Assembly: GCF_003860215.1 (NCBI RefSeq)
Contig: NZ_RQYH01000006.1
Span: 62,001 to 126,000, forward strand
From: Desulfovibrio sp. OH1186_COT-070
Lineage (GTDB): Bacteria; Desulfobacterota; Desulfovibrionia; Desulfovibrionales; Desulfovibrionaceae
Reading direction: 5' to 3'
Length of the DNA stretch: 64,000 bases
Part shown: piece after piece, positions 1-7,469 of the stretch
How the letters are laid out: every line of letters begins with the position of its first letter
Position numbering within the stretch: the stretch's first letter is position 1
Made by a program: the position numbers and the translations under genes
The notes under the pieces: model-generated
Told to the model about the DNA's origin: nothing
The model's database searches: none
The model's input: the letters and a program-made list of their open reading frames with translations, nothing else

Positions 1-2122
1 CCGCGAGCAGCATGCCTTCGAGCAGGCCCCGACAGGCCGCAGCTTTCGCCGTGTCGCAGGGCGGAGCGAGCAAAAGGCCGTCCGGCCTGCCGCAGGACGC
101 CGCCAGAGCGCGCAGCGCCGCCTCCGCGCCAACCTCTCCCGCCCGCATGTCCCGCGCGGAAAAATCCAGAATTTCCAGACGCGCCCCGGCCCGCGCCAGC
201 GGAGCGCACACATCCTGCTGGTCGCGCGGCACAGCCAGCACACAGCCCAGCGGAGCCAGCCCGCTCAAAAGAGACGGCAACAAACCATCGTCCAACACGC
301 AGAGCAGCACATCGCCGCTCTTCAGGGGCAAACCCTGACCGCACGGATCCAGAGGCAAAAGGGGAGGCAGGGCACTCCACCCTGCTCCTTCGCCGGGCGC
401 AGGGGCCTTGTCCGGCCACAGGCTTGCCGGGGAAAAACGGCAGAGGGGAGTCTGGGGGCCGGTTCGGCGGAGCAGCGGAGGCGGCCCCGCACCCTCGCCG
501 CCGCGCAAAAGCCCCTGACCGCTTGCCAGCCGCAACAGATCGCCCACGGTGGACACCCGCAGCAGATCCTCAAAATCGAGAGAAATCCCCAGCGCCTTTT
601 CCACTTCCTGCACGATCAGGGGAAAACGGCTGGATCTGAGCGCCAGATCATGGCGCAAATCCATTTCCGGCCGCAAATCCGCAGCCTGCTTGCCGCAGGC
701 GCGGGCCAGGATGTCCAGCGCCACGGGCACGGCTTCCGGCGGCGCGCAGGCAACGGCCCCGGTGGGGGCATCCGGCTCCGGATCTGGTGCTGCCCGCCCT
801 TCCCCGGCCTTCAAAGGCCGGAGACCCATGCGCGGCGCAGGCGCCACGCCGTCGCCTTCCGTGCGCGCCTCCCGCCACCGGGCGGCCACGGCCGCACGCC
901 GCAGATGCCCCCGGGAATACAGCCACGCACAGGCCTGGCGCAGAGCTTCGGCCTCCCGGCCCTTGCCCCCCGCAGAAAGGCACAGGGCACGCGCTTCATT
1001 GTCGCGCACCAGGCCGCACAGGGTATCCTGCGGTCCCAGTTCCAGAAAGTGACGGATGCCGTCCCTGTTCCACATGGCCTGCACGCACTCTGTCCATCGC
1101 ACGGGATTTTCGTCCAGATCCGCGATATACCGGCAGACGGAAGGCTGGTCTTCAGGATACGGCCCGGTGGTGACGCAGCTCAGCATGGCCCGCGCGGGCG
1201 GGCTCATGTCCAGCGCGTTGAGACGCCGCAGCGAAAGGTCGCGCAGCACGCGCATGCCGGGATGGTGAAAAGCCAGACTCACATTGAGCACAATGGCGGG
1301 GATGCGCCGCGAGCGCAGACTCTTGCGAGCCTCCTGCAGGGCGTTGCGCGGCCCGCCAAGAATAAACTGCCGGGGCGTATTGTAGTTGGATACAGAAAGG
1401 GTCGGCCATGCGGCAAGCACCTCGCGCAGGATTTCACCATCGCCGTGCACCGCCATCATGCCGGTTTCGCGCGTGGCGGCAGCCTCCAACTCGGCCATGT
1501 GTTCGGCCCGCGTGTCCAGAATGTACCAGGCCACCTCCGGCGCATAGACGCCCGCAAAACACAGGGCAATGAGCTCCCCCAGACTGTGCCCGCAAAACAG
1601 CGACGGCCGCAGCCCCAGAGAGGAAAAAACGCTCCACTGGGCCAGTTCCAGCAAAAAAAGATACGGAATCTGCCAGCGGGTCATGCTGATTTTTTCCGCA
1701 TCGCGCTCGTCCATCAGGCCAAGAACGTCCCAATCCGCCACTGCGGCAATACGGTCCATGGCCGCTCTGGCCACGGGAAAATTGTCATACAATTCGCGCC
1801 CCATGCCCGGCCACACAGAGCCGAGCCCGCAGCACATCACCGCCAGCGGCGGCGGTGGCGCATCGGGCGCAAGCCAGAGGCCGCGCTCGCGCAGGGCGTC
1901 CAGCGACTCCTCGTCGGGATCGGCGGGCAGGGACAGCACCTCCTCCCGCCAGCGGGGATTGGTGGCGGCAAGGCGCCACAGGCGACCCGCCTGCTGTGGC
2001 TCGGCATACACCACACCGTCCAGCGCGAATTCGTCCGGTGCCTGCCCGCCTGGTACAAATCCTTCTGGCGCGAGTTCGTTTGGCCGTGAGGCGTTGGCCA
2101 GTGATTCCGTCACATGCTGCAT
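1..2122 (-). CDS. Polyketide-synthase-type protein, AT-ACP- (C-terminus outside window)
   Basis: An uninterrupted minus-strand frame runs from an ATG at 2122 to the window edge (about 707 residues visible). After a roughly 95-residue leader comes a malonyl/acyl-CoA:ACP acyltransferase domain (about residues 98-395) with the catalytic GHSLGE motif (Ser180) and a downstream CVTTGPYPED stretch typical of PKS acyltransferases. About residues 465-545 resemble an acyl-carrier domain; the attachment serine would be Ser497 or Ser498 in LRSSRF, where most carriers have DSL. From about residue 590 a Rossmann-like stretch starts, possibly a ketoreductase, but it is cut off. No ketosynthase precedes the acyltransferase, which is unusual for a modular PKS. 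The gene is divergent from the oxoamine synthase at 2377. Domain calls are from motifs; the product is unknown. Confidence 0.75.
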   Translation of the reverse strand, partial: MQHVTESLANASRPNELAPEGFVPGGQAPDEFALDGVVYAEPQQAGRLWRLAATNPRWREEVLSLPADPDEESLDALRERGLWLAPDAPPPPLAVMCCGLGSVWPGMGRELYDNFPVARAAMDRIAAVADWDVLGLMDERDAEKISMTRWQIPYLFLLELAQWSVFSSLGLRPSLFCGHSLGELIALCFAGVYAPEVAWYILDTRAEHMAELEAAATRETGMMAVHGDGEILREVLAAWPTLSVSNYNTPRQFILGGPRNALQEARKSLRSRRIPAIVLNVSLAFHHPGMRVLRDLSLRRLNALDMSPPARAMLSCVTTGPYPEDQPSVCRYIADLDENPVRWTECVQAMWNRDGIRHFLELGPQDTLCGLVRDNEARALCLSAGGKGREAEALRQACAWLYSRGHLRRAAVAARWREARTEGDGVAPAPRMGLRPLKAGEGRAAPDPEPDAPTGAVACAPPEAVPVALDILARACGKQAADLRPEMDLRHDLALRSSRFPLIVQEVEKALGISLDFEDLLRVSTVGDLLRLASGQGLLRGGEGAGPPPLLRRTGPQTPLCRFSPASLWPDKAPAPGEGAGWSALPPLLPLDPCGQGLPLKSGDVLLCVLDDGLLPSLLSGLAPLGCVLAVPRDQQDVCAPLARAGARLEILDFSARDMRAGEVGAEAALRALAASCGRPDGLLLAPPCDTAKAAACRGLLEGMLLA

Positions 2123-2376
2123 TGTTCCGACCCGTTATGTGCCTCCGGCGAAAAAGAGCGCCGGAAGGAAAGGATTTCACTCTGCAAAAATCCGCAGCAT
2201 TTGTCCAGAAGACCTCCCGACCGTGCGCATTCCCCCGCAGACGCGCAACAAGCCCTTGCGGCGCACATTCTCCTTGCTTTCATTTTTCGCTTTGGCTATG
2301 ATGATACTTTATCAACAAAACGCGCAAAGGCCAGCGCCGCCCGTACTTCCAGAGACGACGCTGCGGAGGGAAAGGC
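2123..2376. other. Divergent intergenic region, PKS / oxoamine synthase
   Basis: About 250 bp between two divergent genes. It holds a good promoter for the plus-strand gene (2274-2302). I found no comparably convincing promoter for the PKS gene, whose ATG has only a weak ribosome-binding sequence. Confidence 0.5.
2274..2302 (+). promoter_or_regulatory. Sigma-70-type promoter of the oxoamine synthase operon
   Basis: TTGCTT (2274-2279), a 17-nt spacer, then TATGAT (2297-2302). Transcription would start near 2309, about 68 nt before the ATG at 2377, which is preceded by a GGAGGG ribosome-binding site. Confidence 0.65.
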
Positions 2377-3687
2377 ATGAAAAACAACCACCCCGGCCAG
2401 GACGACCAGCAGGCGGCAAGCGCCGCTGAAAACAGCGCCACCGGCTTCGGGCGCATGCGCTCCAAACTTGCCTTTGACCGCCTTGTGGCAATGGGCGCAA
2501 AACTGGGCATGGAAAACCCCCTCTTTCTGTGCCACGACAAGGCGGCAAAAGCCACCACGCAGATCAACGGCAAGGAATACATCAATTTTTCCACCTATGA
2601 CTATCTGGACATCAACGGACACCCCGAAATCACCGAAGAGGTGACCAGGGCCGCCGTCCGCTACGGCACGTCGGCCGGAGCCAGTCGGCTGGTCGGCGGA
2701 GAGCGCCCCCCCCACAGGGAACTGGAGCGCGCCTTTGCGGATCTTTACGGTGTGGAAGACTGTATTGCCTATGTGAGCGGCCATGCCGCCAATGTTTCCA
2801 CGCTGGGCTTTCTTCTGGGGCACAGGGACGCCATCTTCCACGACGGTCTGGCCCACAATTCCCTCATTCAGGGCGCGCGCCTGTCCGGAGCCGCCCGCTA
2901 TTCCTACCTCCACAACGACTGCGACTCCTTGGAAAACATGCTCCAGGCCAAACGCCACGAGCACAAGCGCGCCCTCATTGTCACCGAGGGCCTGTTCAGC
3001 ATGGACGGCAACATTCCCGACCTGCCGCGCATCATTGAACTGAAAAAACGCTACGACTGCATGCTGCTGGTGGACGAAGCCCACTCTCTGGGCGTGCTGG
3101 GGCCGACCGGCCGCGGCGCCCACGAATTTTTCGGGATCAACCCCACAGATGTGGACATGTGGATGAGCACCCTTTCCAAGTCCATGTGCGGATGCGGCGG
3201 CTTCATTGCGGGACGGCGCGAACTGGTGGAGTATCTCAAGTACGGCTCGCCGGGATTCGTGTTCAGTGTGGGCATGCCCCCGGTCATTGCCGCAGCCTGC
3301 CGCAAGGCACTGGAAATCATGCTGCGTGAGCCGCAGCGGGTGCGCAGGCTTCAGGATATTTCCCAGTTTTTTGTCCGCTATGCGGCGGAAAAAGGCCTTG
3401 ATACCGGCGCGGCCCAAGGCTATGCCGTTGTGCCCGTCATGGTGGGCGACTCCATGCTGGCGGGCTTTTTGTCCAACGCGCTCTTCAAACGCGGCATCTA
3501 CGTCATGCCCATCACCTTTCCCGCAGTCAAGGAAGGCACCGACCGCCTGCGCTTCTTCATTTCCGCCGCCCACACCGAAGAGCATGTCCGCACGGCCCTG
3601 GACGCCCTGGCGGAAGAACTGCCCAAGGTCTGCAAGGCCGTGGAGGAGCACCGGCGCAACTGCCCCGATATGGAAAGCGACGGATAG
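2377..3687 (+). CDS. Alpha-oxoamine synthase (KAPA / serine palmitoyltransferase-like), PLP-dependent
   Basis: 436 residues, fold-type I PLP enzyme of the alpha-oxoamine synthase family, which condenses an acyl thioester with an amino acid to an alpha-aminoketone with loss of CO2. Visible landmarks are the GTSAGASRLVGG segment, the FHDGLAHNS histidine region, LLVDEAHSLGVLG (Asp233, contacts the PLP ring nitrogen) and STLSKSMCGCGGF with the Schiff-base lysine at Lys268. The length is slightly above BioF (about 390) because of an N-terminal extension of some 40 residues, as in oxoamine synthases that use carrier-bound acyl chains. No other biotin gene is nearby and a PKS-type protein is divergent, so a lipid or polyketide role is more likely than biotin synthesis; that is inference. 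Confidence 0.85.
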   Translation: MKNNHPGQDDQQAASAAENSATGFGRMRSKLAFDRLVAMGAKLGMENPLFLCHDKAAKATTQINGKEYINFSTYDYLDINGHPEITEEVTRAAVRYGTSAGASRLVGGERPPHRELERAFADLYGVEDCIAYVSGHAANVSTLGFLLGHRDAIFHDGLAHNSLIQGARLSGAARYSYLHNDCDSLENMLQAKRHEHKRALIVTEGLFSMDGNIPDLPRIIELKKRYDCMLLVDEAHSLGVLGPTGRGAHEFFGINPTDVDMWMSTLSKSMCGCGGFIAGRRELVEYLKYGSPGFVFSVGMPPVIAAACRKALEIMLREPQRVRRLQDISQFFVRYAAEKGLDTGAAQGYAVVPVMVGDSMLAGFLSNALFKRGIYVMPITFPAVKEGTDRLRFFISAAHTEEHVRTALDALAEELPKVCKAVEEHRRNCPDMESDG

Positions 3688-3779
3688 GGCGGCCTGCCCC
3701 CTGATTTTTCCCCGTGTGCGCCGGGCAAATGCTTTGGCGCACGCGGGAGTATCCGGCCCGAAACTCCCCGGAGGAAGCC

Positions 3780-5060
3780 ATGACCGCCCCCAGCGGCCCG
3801 CAGCCCGATGCGCACGGCGCAACGTCCCTGCCCTCCATTGCCTATGTGCTGCTCTGGTTTCCCCTGTCTTCGGAGACATTCATTTTTCGCGAAGTGGCGC
3901 AGCTCATGGAGCGGGGAGCACGCATCCGCGCCTATACCATGTACGGCGAGCGCCTCGCGGGATGCAGCGCGGAGATGCGCGCCTTTTCCGGCCCTGTGGA
4001 GCGCATGGGGCTGCGCAGCGCCGGACGCATCATGGCGGCTTTTTTTCGCGCGCTGCGGCGCAAGCCCGGCCCGGTTCTGCGCCTGATGGGGCAGGGTTTT
4101 TTCCGGCGGATGCGCAATCTGGAAGCTCTGGGAGAAAACCTGTGGTGTTTTCTGGCCGGATTTCTGCTGGCGGAATTGTGCCGCAGGGACAAGGTGAGCC
4201 TTATCCACGCGCCCTGGGCCAACGGGCCGGGCACAGCAGCCTGGGTGGCTTCGCGCCTTACGGGAATTCCCTTTGCCTTTACCGGACGCGCTGGCGACAT
4301 TTACCCCCAGGACGGACTGCTGCGTGAAAAAGCCGCTGATGCGCGCTTCATCCGCACCAACACCAAGGCCAATGTGGACTGGCTGCGCAGCTTCTGCCCG
4401 CCGGGCGAAACAGAAAAAGTGCATCTGGTCTACAACAGCCTGACCTTTGTTCCCCGCGGCTTCTGTCCCGTGACCATGCGCCCCCCCTGGCGGCTGCTGG
4501 CCGTGGGGCGCTTTGCCCGCACCAAGGGCTTTCCCTATCTGCTCACGGCCATGGCCCGCCTGCGGCGCGAAAACGTGCCCGTCACCCTGACGCTGGTGGG
4601 CGACGGCAACTGGAACCGCAGGTTGCAGGCCATGCGCCAGCGCCTGGGGCTTCAGGACGTGGTGGACATGCCCGGCTTTATCCCCCACGACCAGATCTGC
4701 GACTGCATGTGCAGCCACGACATGCTGATCGTGCCCAGCGTGGTGCACGGCAACGGCGACCGTGACGGCATTCCCAACGTCATCATGGAAGCCCTCTCGC
4801 ACCGCATGCCGGTCATTGCCACGGATGTCAGCGGCATTTCCGAGGTCATCCGGGACGGCGAAACCGGTTTCCTTGTTCCCCAGCGTGATGCCCGCGCCCT
4901 GACCGACGCCATACGCCGCATGGCGGAAGACCCGGACAGAGCGCGACGCATGGCCGATGCGGGCCGCGCCCGTGTTGAAGATATGTTCGACCACCAGCGC
5001 AATATCGCCGCCCTGCTTTGCCTCTATACGGAGCAGGGCAGTACCTGCCGCCATGACTGA
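3780..5060 (+). CDS. GT4-family glycosyltransferase (first paralogue)
   Basis: 426 residues. The start is set by GGAGG at 3770-3774, six bases before ATG 3780; a longer frame opens at 3714 but lacks a good ribosome-binding site. The N-terminal Rossmann half carries YVLLWFPLSSETFIFREV, common in exopolysaccharide GT4 enzymes of the WcaL type. The C-terminal half has VGRFARTKGF and the nucleotide-sugar EX7E region around DGIPNVIMEALSHRMPVIAT and SEVI. It should be a retaining transferase acting at the cytoplasmic membrane on a lipid or polysaccharide acceptor; donor and acceptor cannot be read from sequence. It overlaps the next gene by 8 bp and is clearly related to the second GT4 at 6129. Confidence 0.85.
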   Translation: MTAPSGPQPDAHGATSLPSIAYVLLWFPLSSETFIFREVAQLMERGARIRAYTMYGERLAGCSAEMRAFSGPVERMGLRSAGRIMAAFFRALRRKPGPVLRLMGQGFFRRMRNLEALGENLWCFLAGFLLAELCRRDKVSLIHAPWANGPGTAAWVASRLTGIPFAFTGRAGDIYPQDGLLREKAADARFIRTNTKANVDWLRSFCPPGETEKVHLVYNSLTFVPRGFCPVTMRPPWRLLAVGRFARTKGFPYLLTAMARLRRENVPVTLTLVGDGNWNRRLQAMRQRLGLQDVVDMPGFIPHDQICDCMCSHDMLIVPSVVHGNGDRDGIPNVIMEALSHRMPVIATDVSGISEVIRDGETGFLVPQRDARALTDAIRRMAEDPDRARRMADAGRARVEDMFDHQRNIAALLCLYTEQGSTCRHD

Positions 5061-6072
5061 AAAATCCGTTGTTCATGTGGCCGTCAGCCTGGACGTGGAG
5101 GAGGAAGGCCTGTTCACCGGGCAATATGCCCGCCGGGCGTACACCGTGGCCAACACCGCCTGCCTGAAGCGCCTTGACCCCTTGTGCGAACAAGGGGTGC
5201 GGCCAACGCTTTTCTGCGCCTACAGCGTTTTTCGGGATGCTGCGGCGCGGCGGGAGTTGGCCCGGCTGCGCGACACTTTCGGCGCGGAAATAGGCGCGCA
5301 CCTCCACCACTGGAATACCCCGCCGCTGACCCTGGACAACCGCGACGACTCCCTGCCTGACACAGCCCGCAATGTGTCTTCCGGAGATGTTCCCCTGCCG
5401 CTGATGGCCGCCAAGCTGAAAAGCCTTTTTGACGCGGGGCGCGACTTCCAGTCCGCACCTCTGACCTCCTTTCGCATGGGACGGTGGGACCTGCGCCGCG
5501 AGCATTGGCCCCTGCTGGCCAAAGAAGGCGTTGTGTGCGACGCCTCGGTGCGCCCTCTGCACGCGGCATCCACAGCCCACGGCCCCAACCATTTTGACGC
5601 TCCGTCCTCGCCCTACTGGGTGAACACGGGTTCCCGAAAAATTTTTGAAGTCCCGCTGACCGTGACGCCCCTGCTGCGCATTCTGCCGCGCGCGCTCAGG
5701 GCACTGCCCGCCCCCGCCGGGCCGGTGCTGCGCGCCGGATTCCACACATGGGGCGCGCTGGCCCTGCTGCCCGCGTACCACCCCCTTGCCGTCATGCAGG
5801 CCGTCACGCGTCTGTACACGGCACGCGGCGGCAGGGTATTGTCCCTGACCTGGCATTCCTCCGAAATGATGCCCGGAGGAGCGCCGCACATCCGGGATTC
5901 TGCGGCTGCAGACCGCCTGCTGCGCAAGGTTGGCGCATGGTTGGACTGGCTGCGGACGCGCCATACCGTGCGCTGCGTCAGCATGAGCGAACTGCCCGCC
6001 CTGACCGGAAGCCATGCCCCCTCGCCGCATGGCGAAGGCGATTGGACCGCCGGGCAGGACGCGGAAGAATGA
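5053..6072 (+). CDS. Polysaccharide-deacetylase-like (NodB/CE4-fold) protein
   Basis: 339 residues, starting at ATG 5053 inside the end of the upstream glycosyltransferase (8-bp overlap, translational coupling). The N-terminal VAVSLDVEEEG resembles the first metal-binding motif of the CE4 fold, HLHHWNTPP a second, SFRMGRWDLRREHWPLL a third and LTWHSSEMMPGG a late histidine motif. The match to classical NodB motifs is loose, so it may be a divergent deacetylase or a related hydrolase. The two flanking glycosyltransferases imply that it modifies a sugar of the same glycan or glycolipid. No signal peptide is visible, so it probably works in the cytoplasm. Confidence 0.65.
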   Translation: MTEKSVVHVAVSLDVEEEGLFTGQYARRAYTVANTACLKRLDPLCEQGVRPTLFCAYSVFRDAAARRELARLRDTFGAEIGAHLHHWNTPPLTLDNRDDSLPDTARNVSSGDVPLPLMAAKLKSLFDAGRDFQSAPLTSFRMGRWDLRREHWPLLAKEGVVCDASVRPLHAASTAHGPNHFDAPSSPYWVNTGSRKIFEVPLTVTPLLRILPRALRALPAPAGPVLRAGFHTWGALALLPAYHPLAVMQAVTRLYTARGGRVLSLTWHSSEMMPGGAPHIRDSAAADRLLRKVGAWLDWLRTRHTVRCVSMSELPALTGSHAPSPHGEGDWTAGQDAEE

Positions 6073-6128
6073 ACGCCGCTTTTGCCGCTGTCAGCGGCCA
6101 CGCGCAAACACGCACACTGGAGACATGC

Positions 6129-7469
6129 ATGACCTCCTCTTCCCGGCAAAACAGGCAGGCGCATGCGGCCGGACTGCCCCATGTGGCCTATGTGCTGTTG
6201 TGGTATCCCCTTTTTACCCAGCCGTTCATTTTTCGCGAAGTACAGGGCCTCAGGGAGCATCTGCCTCTTTCCGTGTTCAGCCTGTACAGCCACAACCTGC
6301 GGCACTGCTCCACAGAAATGCGGGAGGCTGCCGGACAGACGCACACTTTCGGCATACGCTCCCTGCCCCGCCTGCTGGCCGAAATCTGCCGCCAGATGTT
6401 TTTCCATCCCCTGCGCACGTCACGCCTGTTTTTCCGCACCATGGGGCATCGCTGGAACAGTCTGGAAACCCTGGGGGAAAATTTGTGGGCTTTTTGTGTC
6501 GGGGTGTATCTGGGCCGCCTCTTTGTCGAGGCCGGCATTGACATGGTGTACGCTCCCTGGCCGCGCGGCACAGCCAGCGCGGCTTGGGTCGCGGCCAGTT
6601 TGGCCGGGCTGCCCTTTGCCACATCGGCCCGCGGCGACAATCTGGACCCGGCCGATCCCGACCTGGGAGACAAATTCCGGGCAGCCCTTTTTCTGCGGGC
6701 CAACAATGCCGCGGACAAAAAGCGCATTGAGGAATTTGACCAGGGACAGGCGCGGGGCAAGGTGGAGCTGGTCTACAACTGCCTGACCCTGCCCCTGCCA
6801 GCTCCGGCTCCGGAAAAAACGTGTGGAACGCAGGCTCCCGGCGGACAACAGCCCATGCAGCGCCCCGTGCGGCTGCTGGCTCTGGGACGCTTTGACGTGA
6901 CCAAGGGCTTTGACGTGCTCGTCAGGGCATGCGGACTTTTGCGCGACAGGGGAATGGATTTTCGCCTGACCCTGGCCGGGGGAGGCGGGGCCGCCATGGG
7001 GCTGGGGCACATGGACAGACAAATTCTCCGTCTGCGCAAGGATCTGGGCCTGGAAGAACACATCTTTCTGCCCGGCCTCGTCAACCACAACGACCTGCCG
7101 CGCATGCTCGCCGAGCACGATATCTTTGTCGCGCCCTGCGTGATGCACTCCTCGGGCCGCCGCGACGGCATTCCCAATACCGTCATCGAGGCCATGTCCT
7201 GCGGCCTGCCGGTCGTCAGCACCACAGTCAATGCCCTGCCGGAAGTGGTGCGCAACGGGCAGACCGGCCTGGGCGTTCCGCCCAATGACCCGGCAGCCCT
7301 GGCCGATGCCCTGCAATGCCTGGCTGACGATGCGGGCATGGCCGCCCGCCTGGCCAGCAACGGCCGGGATCTGGCCAGAACCATGTTTGACTCCGAGCGC
7401 AACAGCCTTGAGACAGCCCGCATTTTCATCCACCATTTTTCCCTCTGGAAACGCACATGTGCGGCATAG
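6129..7469 (+). CDS. GT4-family glycosyltransferase (second paralogue)
   Basis: 446 residues, sharing the layout of the GT4 gene at 3780: VAYVLLWYPLFTQPFIFREV near the start, LETLGENLWAFCVGVYLGRL, KVELVYNCLTL, RLLALGRFDVTKGFDVLV and RDGIPNTVIEAMSCGLPVVST. ATG 6129 has GGAG six bases upstream and gives an N-terminus matching the first paralogue. An in-frame ATG at 6069, forming an ATGA overlap with the previous stop, is a possible alternative. Its end overlaps the asparagine-synthase-like gene by 13 bp. It probably adds a second sugar to the product of this cluster; specificity is unknown. Confidence 0.85.
   Translation: MTSSSRQNRQAHAAGLPHVAYVLLWYPLFTQPFIFREVQGLREHLPLSVFSLYSHNLRHCSTEMREAAGQTHTFGIRSLPRLLAEICRQMFFHPLRTSRLFFRTMGHRWNSLETLGENLWAFCVGVYLGRLFVEAGIDMVYAPWPRGTASAAWVAASLAGLPFATSARGDNLDPADPDLGDKFRAALFLRANNAADKKRIEEFDQGQARGKVELVYNCLTLPLPAPAPEKTCGTQAPGGQQPMQRPVRLLALGRFDVTKGFDVLVRACGLLRDRGMDFRLTLAGGGGAAMGLGHMDRQILRLRKDLGLEEHIFLPGLVNHNDLPRMLAEHDIFVAPCVMHSSGRRDGIPNTVIEAMSCGLPVVSTTVNALPEVVRNGQTGLGVPPNDPAALADALQCLADDAGMAARLASNGRDLARTMFDSERNSLETARIFIHHFSLWKRTCAA

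Noticed and set aside
650-2089. Long plus-strand open frame (479 codons)
   Set aside because: It mirrors the minus-strand PKS gene, whose translation shows real acyltransferase and carrier motifs.
2377-3687. bioF (biotin synthesis) for the oxoamine synthase
   Set aside because: No other biotin gene nearby, an N-terminal extension, and a divergent PKS-type protein favour a lipid/polyketide role. The fold alone cannot exclude BioF activity.
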